Of a stretch of 64,000 bases of DNA, positions 1-7,591 are shown piece by piece (positions within the stretch are counted from its first letter, which is position 1; the number at the start of each line of letters is the position of its first letter). The stretch covers positions 372,001 through 436,000 of the forward strand of contig NZ_JACHGV010000007.1 in the NCBI RefSeq assembly GCF_014202475.1. Reading direction: 5' to 3'. The position numbers and the translations under genes are program-made. Below the pieces are notes generated by a model. It had not been told where the DNA came from. It made no database searches and was given only the letters and a program-made list of their open reading frames with translations. The DNA is from Streptomyces paradoxus (GTDB lineage: Bacteria > Actinomycetota > Actinomycetes > Streptomycetales > Streptomycetaceae).

Positions 1-731
1 TGGCCGTGCCGGGCGAGGGCGGACGTGAGCGCGACGGGATCGGTCGTGCGGATGCGCACACGGGGCTGCACGCGCGCGTGGATGAAGTCCCGCATGGGGG
101 TGTCGGCGAGCAGCCGGCCCCGGCCGAGGACGACGAGGTGGTCGGCGAAGGACGCGGTCTCGTTCATCAGGTGGCTGGAGACCAGGACCGTGCGGCCCTC
201 CCCCGCCAGCCGGCGCAGCAACGTCCGTATCCACACGATGCCTTCGGGATCGAGACCGTTGGACGGCTCGTCCAGCATGATCACCTCGGGGTCGCCCAGC
301 AGGGCGGCGGCGATGCCGAGCCGTTGACGCATGCCGAGGGAGTACGTCCGTACCCGTCGCCGGGCCACCGACGACAGGCCCGTCTCCTCCAGTACCTCGT
401 CGGCCCGCCGGTCCGGGATGCGGTTGCTCGCCGCCAGGACACGGAGGTGGTCGCGGGCGGTGCGGGAGCCGTGCGCGGCCTGCGCGTCGAGCAGCGCGCC
501 CACGTGGCGCAGGGGTTCACGGAGCTCCGGGTAGGGCCGGCCGCCGATCGTGGCGGAACCGGCGGTCGGCCGGTCGAGGCCGAGCACCAGCCGCATGGTG
601 GTGGACTTCCCGGCGCCGTTCGGGCCGAGGAAGCCGGTGACGCGGCCGGGCCGCACGCTGAAGGTGAGCCGGTCCACGGCCCGCCGGCCGCCGAACTCCT
701 TGGTGAGGTCCTGGACGTCGATGCTGGTCAT
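1..731 (-). CDS. ABC transporter ATP-binding protein (C-terminus cut by window edge)
   Basis: This is the ATPase subunit of an ABC exporter of the daunorubicin/bacitracin-resistance type, acting on the inner face of the membrane. About 243 residues are visible from an ATG at 731; the C-terminal end lies outside the window. Walker A (GPNGAGKST) is near residue 35, the signature (YSLGMRQRLG) near residue 120, and Walker B (VIMLDEPSNGLD) follows. The gene diverges from a histidine kinase and response regulator pair, an arrangement in which the two-component system usually controls the transporter. The permease should lie further left, outside the window. The substrate cannot be told from the ATPase alone. 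Confidence 0.93.
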   Translation of the reverse strand, partial: MTSIDVQDLTKEFGGRRAVDRLTFSVRPGRVTGFLGPNGAGKSTTMRLVLGLDRPTAGSATIGGRPYPELREPLRHVGALLDAQAAHGSRTARDHLRVLAASNRIPDRRADEVLEETGLSSVARRRVRTYSLGMRQRLGIAAALLGDPEVIMLDEPSNGLDPEGIVWIRTLLRRLAGEGRTVLVSSHLMNETASFADHLVVLGRGRLLADTPMRDFIHARVQPRVRIRTTDPVALTSALARHG

Positions 732-749
732 GGCAGCAGCGTGGCGGCC

Positions 750-766
750 GGACCGCAGTGCGGTCC
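750..766. promoter_or_regulatory. Palindrome in divergent promoter region
   Basis: GGACCGCA and TGCGGTCC flank a single central base, giving a perfect 17-bp dyad 19 bp upstream of the ABC transporter start codon. It is a candidate binding site for the neighbouring LuxR-type response regulator. This is inference from position and symmetry. Confidence 0.4.
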
Positions 767-787
767 TCCCCCGGCGGTGGAGATCGT

Positions 788-805
788 CTCCCCCGTGCGG
801 GGGAG
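788..805. promoter_or_regulatory. Inverted repeat upstream of histidine kinase
   Basis: CTCCCCC and GGGGGAG flank a 4-nt spacer, 35 bp upstream of the kinase start. It is the second dyad in the 108-bp gap between the divergent genes and may be an operator. Confidence 0.35.
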
Positions 806-839
806 GCTCGCTGTCGGTGCCGGCTGGCACGATGACGCC

Positions 840-2009
840 ATGTTCCGCATGCTGCGCCCTTTCACGCGGGCGGTGACGTACACGCGGTGGCTGCATCTGT
901 CCATGGCCATCGTGTGGCCGTCCCTGTGGCTGTTCATCGACGAGGCGTGGTGGACGGTGGCCACGGCGACCGTGCTGCTGGGGCTCGCGGGCCTGGTCCC
1001 CGCCATGCGGGTCGTGGAGGGGTTCCAGGCCAGGCTGCTGCTGACCGGCCATCGGGACGGTGACGAGAGCACGGAGATCGTCGTCGCTCCCTCGGCCACC
1101 TGGGGCGACCGCGGCCGGCTGGTGGTGTGGCTCCAGACGAGGCTGTTCCTCGGCGCCCTGGTGTCGCATCTCGCCGTCCAGCTTCTCCTCCTCACGGTGG
1201 ACCTGGTGTCGACGGCGCTCAGCGGCGAGCGCGCCGGCGGTGCCTGGCTCGTCGTCACGGGCCACCACTGGTGGCACGCTCTGCTCGCGCCCCTGTCCCT
1301 GGCCCTTTCGGCCGCGGTCGTGGTCGGTTCGGGGCACCTCATCACGGCGATCGCCCTGCGGCTGCTGGGCCCTTCCCCCGCCGAGCGGCTCGCCGCGCTG
1401 GAGGAGCGCACGGAACAGCTCCTGGAACGCACGCGGATCGCCCGGGAGTTGCACGACTCCATCGGGCACGCGCTCACGGTCGCGGTCGTGCAGGCGGGGG
1501 CGGCCCGGGCCGCGGGCGATCCCGCCTTCACCGACCGGGCCCTGGGCGCCATCGAGGAGACCGGCCGGGCCGCCCTGGAGGACCTGGAGCGGGTGCTCGG
1601 CGTCCTGCGCGAGTCGGGGAAACCGGTGAGCGGCAGACCGACTCTCGCGGACGCCGACCGCCTGCTGGAGTCGGCCCGGGCCTCCGGGGCGAAGGTCGAC
1701 GCGGAGGTGACCGGCCCGGTGGAGACGGTGCCGGGGCCGGTGTCCCGGGAGGGCTACCGCATCCTCCAGGAGTCGCTGACCAACGTGCTGCGGCACGCGG
1801 GGGCGGTCCCCGTTCGGGTCCGGGTGCGCGTCGCCGGTGACACGCTCGTCCTGGCGATACGCAATCCGCTCCCGGCCGGAGCCTCCGGCTCCGCGCGCGG
1901 CAGCGGTCTGCGCGGGATACGCGAACGGGCGGCCCTGCTCGGCGGCCTGGCCCGCACCGGGCCCGACGGCGGGGACTGGCAGGTCCATGCCGAACTGCCG
2001 CTGAGTTGA
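840..2009 (+). CDS. Two-component sensor histidine kinase (HisKA_3 type)
   Basis: This membrane histidine kinase has 389 residues. Hydrophobic segments near residues 17-33, 40-58, 100-124 and 146-175 form the sensor and membrane part. The dimerisation box has the phosphoacceptor His205 in RELHDSIGH, and an HATPase_c domain follows with its N-box (ESLTNVLRHA) and a glycine-rich GSGLRGIRERAALLGG segment. The frame is open far upstream, but that extension reads as low-complexity antisense shadow of the ABC gene, so the ATG at 840 is preferred. The response regulator follows with a 14-nt gap. The pair probably controls the divergent ABC transporter. Confidence 0.93.
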   Translation: MFRMLRPFTRAVTYTRWLHLSMAIVWPSLWLFIDEAWWTVATATVLLGLAGLVPAMRVVEGFQARLLLTGHRDGDESTEIVVAPSATWGDRGRLVVWLQTRLFLGALVSHLAVQLLLLTVDLVSTALSGERAGGAWLVVTGHHWWHALLAPLSLALSAAVVVGSGHLITAIALRLLGPSPAERLAALEERTEQLLERTRIARELHDSIGHALTVAVVQAGAARAAGDPAFTDRALGAIEETGRAALEDLERVLGVLRESGKPVSGRPTLADADRLLESARASGAKVDAEVTGPVETVPGPVSREGYRILQESLTNVLRHAGAVPVRVRVRVAGDTLVLAIRNPLPAGASGSARGSGLRGIRERAALLGGLARTGPDGGDWQVHAELPLS

Positions 2010-2023
2010 TCTACGCTGGTCCG

Positions 2024-2686
2024 ATGCCGGTCACCGTTCTCCTCGTCGACGACGAACCCCTGGTGCGCGCGGGACTGCGCGCCGTGCTGGAGGCGCAGCC
2101 CGACATCGAGGTCGTCGGGGAGGCCGCGGACGGGGCGGCGGTGATCCCGCTCGTGCGGCGGCTGCGGCCGGACGTGGTCGCCATGGACGTACGGATGCCG
2201 CTGCTGGACGGCATCGAGGCCACCCGGGCGCTGCTGCGGACGGTCGACGACCCGCCGCGGATCCTCGTGGTGACGACGTTCGAGAACGACGAGTACGTGT
2301 ACGAGGCGCTGCGGGCGGGAGCCGACGGGTTCCTACTCAAGCGGGCCCGGCCCGCCGAGATCGTGCACGCGGTGCGGCTGATCGCCGAGGGCGAGTCGCT
2401 GCTGTTCCCGGCCTCGGTGCGGCAGCTCGCCGCCGAGTACGGCGACACCGGCGGGAACCGCGCGGCGCGGGCCGTGCTGGAACGGGCCCAGCTGACCGAG
2501 CGGGAGTCCGAGGTGCTGCGGCTGATGGCGCGCGGCCTGTCGAACGCGGAGATCGCCGCCCGGCTGGTCGTGGGGACCGAGACCGTGAAGTCGCATGTCA
2601 GCGCGGTGCTGGCCAAGCTGGGGGCGCGGGACCGCACCCAGGCGGTGATCGCGGCGTACGAGTCGGGGTTCGTGGCGCCCGGCTGA
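2024..2686 (+). CDS. LuxR/NarL-family response regulator
   Basis: This 220-residue cytoplasmic DNA-binding regulator is the partner of the kinase just upstream. The receiver domain has the acidic pair DD at residues 9-10 and the phosphorylated Asp55 in VVAMDVRMP; the C-terminal LuxR helix-turn-helix (LTERESEVLRLMARGLSNAE) covers the last 65 residues. A TTG at 2006 is in frame but overlaps the kinase stop codon. The ATG at 2024 fits the family N-terminus (VTVLLVDDEP) and lies 6 nt behind a TACGCT -10-like hexamer, so it may be read as a leaderless message. Confidence 0.94.
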   Translation: MPVTVLLVDDEPLVRAGLRAVLEAQPDIEVVGEAADGAAVIPLVRRLRPDVVAMDVRMPLLDGIEATRALLRTVDDPPRILVVTTFENDEYVYEALRAGADGFLLKRARPAEIVHAVRLIAEGESLLFPASVRQLAAEYGDTGGNRAARAVLERAQLTERESEVLRLMARGLSNAEIAARLVVGTETVKSHVSAVLAKLGARDRTQAVIAAYESGFVAPG

Positions 2687-2773
2687 TCACCGGGCCGGTG
2701 CCTGCCCCTCGCCGGGGTGTGCCGCGTCGAAGTACGATCCGGCCAACACGGGCACGACCTGGGAGGACGGACG

Positions 2774-3916
2774 GTGGGGCGGCTGACCGGCGGGGATCCC
2801 TCGCTGCTGCGAAGGATCAACTCCGCGGTGGTGCTGCACGCGCTGCGCGCCACGGACTGCGCGACGCTGACCGAGATCACCCGGGTGACGGGGCTGTCCC
2901 GGCCGACCGTGGAGGGCGTCGTCGAGGGGCTCATCGAGGCCGGGCTCGTCGTGGAGAAGGCGGCCGAGGAGGGCGCTGCCCGGCGGCAGGGGCGTCCGGC
3001 GCGGCGGTTCCGGTTCCGGGCGGAGGCCGGTCATCTGCTCGGCCTGGAGATCGGGGCGCACCGGGTGGCCGCGCTGCTGTCCGACCTGGACGGCCGGGTG
3101 ATCGGCGCGCAGGCCAAGGGGGTCCCCGAGACGGCGGAGGCCGATGAGCGGCTGGAGCGCCTGCGCGGGGCCGTAGCCGAGCTGTTGCGGCGGGCCGGGG
3201 TGGCACGCGGCTCGCTGCGGGCCGTGGGCGTGGCGACGCCGGGGATCGTGGAGGCCGACGGCACGGTGGCGCTGGGCACGGCGCTGCCGGGGTGGACGGG
3301 GCTGCGGCTGGGCGAGCGGCTGAGCCGGTCGTTCAAGTGCCCGGTGCTGGTCGAGAACGACGCCAACGCGGCCGTCGTCGCCGAGCACTGGAAGGGCGCG
3401 GCCACCGAGTCGGACGACGTGGTGTTCGTGCTGGCGGGGCTCAGCCCGGGCGCCGGTTCGCTGATCGGGGGCCGGCTGCACCGGGGGTACGGCGGAGCGG
3501 CCGGCGAGATCGGCGCGCTGCATCTGCTGGGGCGGGAGGTGACGCCCGAGACGCTCCTGTCCACCACGGACGAGCCTCTGCACCCGCTCGACGAGCAGGC
3601 GGTCGCCGGGGTCTTCGCGCAGGCCCGCGAGGGCGACCAGCGGGCCCGCGCCGCCGTCGACCGCTTCATCCAGCGCCTGGTCCACGACGTGGCCGCGCTG
3701 GTGCTCGCCCTGGACCCGGAGCTGGTCGTCATCGGCGGCTGGGCGGCAGGCCTGGACGGCGTCCTGGGCCCCCTCCGCCAGGAACTCGCCCGCTATTGCC
3801 TGCGCCCGCCGGAGGTGACCCTCTCCAGCCTCGGGGACGCGGCCGTGGCAACGGGCGCCCTGCGCCTGGCCCTGGACCACGTGGAGGAACAACTCTTCGC
3901 GGTGGAGCGTCCCTAG
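2774..3916 (+). CDS. ROK-family transcriptional regulator
   Basis: This 380-residue ROK protein has an N-terminal winged helix-turn-helix (LTEITRVTGLSRPTVEGVVE, about residues 32-51) and a ROK sugar-kinase-like domain with VGVATPG and VENDANAAV. The usual ROK zinc-binding cysteine cluster (CxCGxxGC) is absent after RLHRGYGGAAGEIGAL. This argues for a repressor that senses sugar rather than an active kinase. The frame is open back to 2717, but GTG at 2774 has the strong site GGGAGG 7 nt upstream and gives the usual family start. It converges with a GntR regulator, which suggests a local role in sugar control. Confidence 0.9.
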   Translation: MGRLTGGDPSLLRRINSAVVLHALRATDCATLTEITRVTGLSRPTVEGVVEGLIEAGLVVEKAAEEGAARRQGRPARRFRFRAEAGHLLGLEIGAHRVAALLSDLDGRVIGAQAKGVPETAEADERLERLRGAVAELLRRAGVARGSLRAVGVATPGIVEADGTVALGTALPGWTGLRLGERLSRSFKCPVLVENDANAAVVAEHWKGAATESDDVVFVLAGLSPGAGSLIGGRLHRGYGGAAGEIGALHLLGREVTPETLLSTTDEPLHPLDEQAVAGVFAQAREGDQRARAAVDRFIQRLVHDVAALVLALDPELVVIGGWAAGLDGVLGPLRQELARYCLRPPEVTLSSLGDAAVATGALRLALDHVEEQLFAVERP

Positions 3917-3923
3917 ACGACCA

Positions 3924-4012
3924 CGCCCTCCGGGGGCGCGGGGCTGTGTCGGCATGCGGCTCCACCGCGTGGGCGCGACAAGCCACATCGGGCCGGCAGC
4001 CCCCACGCACCG
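3924..4012. repeat. Dispersed GC-rich intergenic element, long form, copy 1
   Basis: This lies between the convergent ROK and GntR genes. It begins with a small hairpin (CGCCC, TCC, GGGGGCG) and runs through GGGGCGCGGGGCTGTG and ATGCGGCTCC to GGGCGCGACAAGCCAC. The long form recurs at 36650-36725, and the short form at 12110-12167 and 45665-45715. From memory, the element is common at Streptomyces gene 3' ends. It may act as a transcription terminator. Confidence 0.65.
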
Positions 4013-4031
4013 ATCCCCTTACGGCGCCAGG

Positions 4032-4793
4032 TCAAGACGCCTGTCGCTGCATCCCGGCGTGGATCTCCAGACCCCCCGAGTCACCGAAGGTCAACCGGCA
4101 CGTGTCAGCGCGATACGTCGCCACCGACAACGCGGCCGTACGCCCTCCGGCGACGAACCGCGTCGTCACCACCAGCACCGGCGCCCCCGGCAGCCGGTCC
4201 AGCTCCTTGGCCTCGTCGGCCCCGGCGGAGCCGAGCTCCACCGCGTTCTCCTGCCGCTCCGGCTCCAGCCGCTGCAACTCCCGCAGCACCGCACGCGCGT
4301 GTGCCGCCCCGGACGGCGCGTCGATGCCGGAGAGCTCGGGCACCGAGGACTGGGGGATGTACAGCAGCTCGGCGGCCACGGGCCGGCCGTGCGAGACCCG
4401 GGAGCGCCGCACGATGTGCACGGCCTCGTCGCGGCCGGTCTCCAGCGTGTCGGCGACCGCCGCCGGCGGCACGGCCGCCGTGCAGTCGACGGGCTGCCAG
4501 GCGTCCTCGGAGCCACCCGGCCAGGTGTGCGGGCCGGTGCCGAGGGAGACGCCCATGCGGGGCGGCGCGACGGTCGTCCCGACACCGCGGCGGCGCTGCA
4601 GCCTGCCTTCGAGTTCGAGCTGCTCCAGGGCCTGGCGGAGCGTGGCGCGGGCGACGCCGAAGCGGGCCGCGAGGTCGCGCTCGTTCGGCAGGATCTCCCC
4701 CACCGAGAACTCCGAGTCGAGCGCTTCACTGAGCACCGTCTTGAGATGCCAGTACTTCGGTTCCTGCACCGATTCCAGCTGCGTGGTCCCCAC
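4032..4793 (-). CDS. GntR/HutC-family transcriptional regulator
   Basis: This 253-residue regulator has an N-terminal GntR winged helix (YWHLKTVLSEALDSEF through NERDLAARFGVARATLRQAL) and a C-terminal UTRA effector domain ending near LEIHAGMQ. Family effectors are usually small sugars, amino sugars or organic acids. The open frame extends to 4859, but the GTG at 4793 has GGAGGACAGG just upstream, a good ribosome binding site, and starts in the conserved N-terminus. Its promoter contains a DasR-like palindrome (4890-4903), so either autoregulation or DasR control is possible. Its own ligand and targets are unknown. Confidence 0.88.
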   Translation of the reverse strand: MGTTQLESVQEPKYWHLKTVLSEALDSEFSVGEILPNERDLAARFGVARATLRQALEQLELEGRLQRRRGVGTTVAPPRMGVSLGTGPHTWPGGSEDAWQPVDCTAAVPPAAVADTLETGRDEAVHIVRRSRVSHGRPVAAELLYIPQSSVPELSGIDAPSGAAHARAVLRELQRLEPERQENAVELGSAGADEAKELDRLPGAPVLVVTTRFVAGGRTAALSVATYRADTCRLTFGDSGGLEIHAGMQRQAS

Positions 4794-4868
4794 CCTGTCC
4801 TCCGCAATCGCCGTGGTCGGCGGCTTTTTAGCGCCCTTGTTTATTAAAGGTTGTTGCACTTCTCTGCG

Positions 4869-4903
4869 ACCATAGGGCGGCCCTGATCCTTGGTCAAGAC
4901 CAA
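4869..4903 (-). promoter_or_regulatory. GntR promoter with dre-like operator
   Basis: On the minus strand, -35 TTGACC (4892-4897) and -10 TATGGT (4869-4874) are 17 bp apart. The palindrome TTGGTCAAGACCAA (4890-4903) covers the -35. It matches the TGGTC-N2-GACCA core of DasR/HutC-family operators. A factor bound here would block polymerase. Confidence 0.7.
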
Positions 4904-4961
4904 TGGCCGGGAACGTTCACGGGGCGTTCATGCGGGGCTTCGGAGCGGGCCCGCGGGGTGT

Positions 4962-5846
4962 CTAGGCGGCGGCCAGGGACCGCAGCTTGTCGGGGTTGCG
5001 GATGACGTAGACCGACTGCACGCGTCCGTCGGCCACGTCGAGCTGGAAGACGGCGTCGGGCTTGCCGTCGGACAGGATCAGCACGCCCGGGCCGCCGTTG
5101 ACCTCCAGGAAGCGGACGGTCAGGCCGGGGAGGCTCTTCTGCGCGGCGCCGATGAGGAAGCGGCCCACCTTGTCGGCGGTCCGCAGGACGCGCAGCGGCG
5201 CCCGCGACTTGCCGCCGCTGTCGCCGACGAGCCGGACCTCCGGGGCGAGCAGCTTCATGAGGCCTTCGAGGTCGCCGTCGGCCGCGGCGGCGAGGAACCG
5301 CTCGGTGAGGTCACGGCGCCGGCCGGGGTCGACCTCGTAGCGCGGGCGGCGCTCCTCGACGTGCTTGCGGGCCCGCCCGGCGAGCTGGCGCACCGCCGGT
5401 TCGCCGCGGTCGAGCATGGCGGCGATGTCGGCGTACGGGAAGCCGAAGGCCTCGCGCAGCACGAACACCGCCCGCTCTAGCGGTGACAGCGACTCCAGCA
5501 CGACGAGGACGGCGAGGGAGACGGAGTCGGCGAGCACGGCCCGTTCGGCGGTGTCCGGCACGGTGTCGCCGAAGTCGGTGACGTACGGCTCGGGCAGCCA
5601 GGGGCCGACGTACGTCTCGCCGCGGGCCTTGATCTGGCGCAGCCGGTCGATGGCGAGGCGGGTGGTGATCCGTACGAGGTAGCCGCGCGGCTCGCGCACG
5701 TCTGCGCGGTCGCTGCCGGACCAGCGCAGCCAGGCCTCCTGGACCACGTCCTCCGCGTCGGCCACCCGGCCGAGCATGCGGTAGGCGACGTCCAGCAGGA
5801 CGGGACGGTGTGCTTCGAACACGTCGGTCGCGGTCTCGGTGGTCAC
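4962..5846 (-). CDS. sigJ: ECF41-family RNA polymerase sigma factor
   Basis: This is an extracytoplasmic-function sigma factor of group ECF41, 294 residues. Sigma region 2 (LLDVAYRMLGRVADAEDVVQEAWLRW is the segment near residues 15-40) and region 4 (LSPLERAVFVLREAFGFPY) are followed by a SnoaL-like C-terminal extension. That extension carries the ECF41 marks: GDSGGKSRAPLR and the NPDKL motif close to the end. In this group the extension controls sigma activity, and no separate anti-sigma factor is needed. A GTG at 5846 is chosen because the family N-terminus (TTETATDVFEAHRP) begins there; GTG at 5864 is an alternative. A divergent oxidoreductase fits the usual ECF41 partner types. I found no TGTCACA-type ECF41 promoter in the gap. 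Confidence 0.93.
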   Translation of the reverse strand: MTTETATDVFEAHRPVLLDVAYRMLGRVADAEDVVQEAWLRWSGSDRADVREPRGYLVRITTRLAIDRLRQIKARGETYVGPWLPEPYVTDFGDTVPDTAERAVLADSVSLAVLVVLESLSPLERAVFVLREAFGFPYADIAAMLDRGEPAVRQLAGRARKHVEERRPRYEVDPGRRRDLTERFLAAAADGDLEGLMKLLAPEVRLVGDSGGKSRAPLRVLRTADKVGRFLIGAAQKSLPGLTVRFLEVNGGPGVLILSDGKPDAVFQLDVADGRVQSVYVIRNPDKLRSLAAA

Positions 5847-5956
5847 GGCTCCATCCCAGCCCACCGCCGCGGCCCTGTCCAGGCGGAATCGCCCCTTCGC
5901 GGACAGAATGGCCGACAGGGCGCCGGTGATCGGCGCCGCGGTTCCCGGAGGTGGCG

Positions 5957-6610
5957 ATGCGGTACGCGGTGCTGGGCACGGGACAGGTCGGGCACACGCT
6001 CGGCGGACGGCTGGTGGAGCTGGGGCACGAGGTGCGGCTCGGCTCGCGCACGCGGGACAACACGGCCGCGGTGCAGTGGGCCGCCGCCGCGGGCCCGGCC
6101 GGGAGCGCGGGGACGTTCGCGGAGGCGGCGGAGTTCGGGGAGGTGGTGGTGAACGCGGTCGGCGGGCGGGTGGCGCTCGCCGCGCTGGAGGCGGCCGGGG
6201 CGCAGAACCTGGAGGGGAAGGTCGTCGTGGACGTGTCCAACCCGCTGGCGTACGAGGAGGGCGAGCTGCGGCTGTCCCCCGTCGGGTCGGACAGCGTGGG
6301 CGAGCAGATCCAGCGGGCGTTTCCGCACGCGCGCGTGGTGAAGTCGCTCAACACGGTCAACTGCCGGGTCATGGTGGATCCGGCGAGCGTGCCGGGCGAG
6401 CACAACGTCTTCGTCTGCGGGGACGACCCGGGCGCCAGGGAGCAGGTGACGGCGCTGCTCGGGGAGTTCGGCTGGCCGGCGGACCGCGTGCTCGACCTCG
6501 GCGGGATCCGGGCGGCCCGGGCCGTGGAGATGTGGCTGCCCCTGTGGGTCGGCCTGTTCCAGAAGTTCGGGCACGGCGAGTTCAACCTGGAGGTGCGGCG
6601 GGCCCGTTGA
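5957..6610 (+). CDS. NADP/F420-type dinucleotide-binding oxidoreductase
   Basis: This 217-residue protein has a Rossmann N-terminus (YAVLGTGQVGHTLGGRL, GxGxxG) and the body of the F420-dependent NADP reductase superfamily (VVDVSNP, KSLNTVN, FVCGDDPGA). It probably reduces a small substrate or moves electrons between NADPH and a cofactor. A GTG at 5951 is in frame, but GGAGG at 5947-5951 is best spaced for the ATG at 5957. It diverges from sigJ. ECF41 sigma factors are known to sit beside carboxymuconolactone decarboxylase, oxidoreductase or epimerase genes, so this is the likely regulated partner. Confidence 0.87.
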   Translation: MRYAVLGTGQVGHTLGGRLVELGHEVRLGSRTRDNTAAVQWAAAAGPAGSAGTFAEAAEFGEVVVNAVGGRVALAALEAAGAQNLEGKVVVDVSNPLAYEEGELRLSPVGSDSVGEQIQRAFPHARVVKSLNTVNCRVMVDPASVPGEHNVFVCGDDPGAREQVTALLGEFGWPADRVLDLGGIRAARAVEMWLPLWVGLFQKFGHGEFNLEVRRAR

Positions 6611-6673
6611 GCGGCCGGGCGCCGCGAAGGCGGCGGCACCATGGGGCTACCGGCGGGTAGTAATTGCTGACAA

Positions 6674-6685
6674 GCTGTCTACAGC
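6674..6685. promoter_or_regulatory. Candidate operator upstream of alpha/beta hydrolase
   Basis: GCTGT and ACAGC flank two bases, and GACA-N3-TGTC overlaps the same site, in a locally AT-richer stretch 33 bp before the hydrolase start. It looks like a TetR/MarR-type site, but no such regulator is adjacent. Confidence 0.3.
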
Positions 6686-6717
6686 GTCCGTCAGCGAGTA
6701 CAGCCGAGGAGCACCCC

Positions 6718-7548
6718 ATGTCCGCCACCGTCTCCTTCAAAGTCGCCTCCGCGCAGGGCGAGCAGAGTGTGACCCTGTCCTACACGCGCCGGGGCAGCGG
6801 CGAGCCGCTCCTGCTCCTGCACGGCATCGGCCACCACCGCCAGGTGTGGGACCCGGTGATCCCCGCGCTGGCGGCCGAGCGCGACGTGATCGCCGTGGAC
6901 CTGCCCGGCTGCGGTGAATCGCCGGCGCTCCCGGACGGCATGGCGCACGACCTGCCCACCATGAGCACGGTCCTGACCGCGCTCTTCGGCGCGCTGGAGA
7001 TCGAACGGCCGCACGTGGCGGGCAACTCGCTGGGCGGCCTGCTGGCGCTGGACCTGGCCCGGGCGCGGCTCGTCCGCTCCGTCACCGCCCTGTCCCCCGC
7101 CGGGTTCTGGAACGAGGCCGAGCGACGCTACGCCTTCACGGTGCTGACGGCCATGCGGCAGATCGCCCGCCGGATGCCGCCGCCCGTCGTCGAGCGGCTG
7201 GCCCGCCCGGCCATCGGCCGCACCCTGCTGACGAGCACCATCTACGCCCGCCCGGGCCGCCGTTCCCCCGAGGCCGTGGTCGCCGAGACGCTCGCGCTGG
7301 CCCGGGCGCAGGGCTTCTCCGAGACGCTGCGCTCCGGCCGGACCGTGCAGTTCACCGACGACATCGTGGGCACGCCGGTCACCGTCGCGTGGGGCAACCG
7401 GGACCGGCTGCTCATCCCCCGCCAGGGCGTGCGCGCCAAGGGCGTCATCCCCGGGGCCCGGCTGGTGCGGCTGCCCGGCTGCGGCCACGTCCCGATGAAC
7501 GACGACCCGGCGCTGGTGGCCCGGGTGGTCCTCGACGGCAGCCGCTGA
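6718..7548 (+). CDS. Alpha/beta-fold hydrolase
   Basis: This 276-residue cytoplasmic hydrolase has the oxyanion HG motif (LLLHGIGHHRQVWDPV), the nucleophile elbow GNSLGG with the catalytic Ser, and a late conserved His in GCGHVPMNDDP. The acid residue is probably the Asp in WGNRDRLLIP. The nearest families are esterases, lipases and haloperoxidase-like enzymes; the substrate is not clear. The ATG at 6718 is preferred because GAGGAG lies 7 nt upstream. The next gene is a same-strand MocR regulator 43 bp away. Confidence 0.9.
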   Translation: MSATVSFKVASAQGEQSVTLSYTRRGSGEPLLLLHGIGHHRQVWDPVIPALAAERDVIAVDLPGCGESPALPDGMAHDLPTMSTVLTALFGALEIERPHVAGNSLGGLLALDLARARLVRSVTALSPAGFWNEAERRYAFTVLTAMRQIARRMPPPVVERLARPAIGRTLLTSTIYARPGRRSPEAVVAETLALARAQGFSETLRSGRTVQFTDDIVGTPVTVAWGNRDRLLIPRQGVRAKGVIPGARLVRLPGCGHVPMNDDPALVARVVLDGSR

Positions 7549-7591
7549 CCGGCCCCGGGGGACGGCGGAACCTCCCTTAAGGTTCTGCCTC

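Noticed and set aside
6..839. 278-codon N-terminal extension of the histidine kinase
   Set aside because: It is antisense to the ABC ATPase, which has clear Walker motifs. The kinase proper begins at ATG 840.
5847..5956. ECF41-type promoter between sigJ and the oxidoreductase
   Set aside because: No TGTCACA-like hexamer with a CGTC at the right distance was found on either strand.
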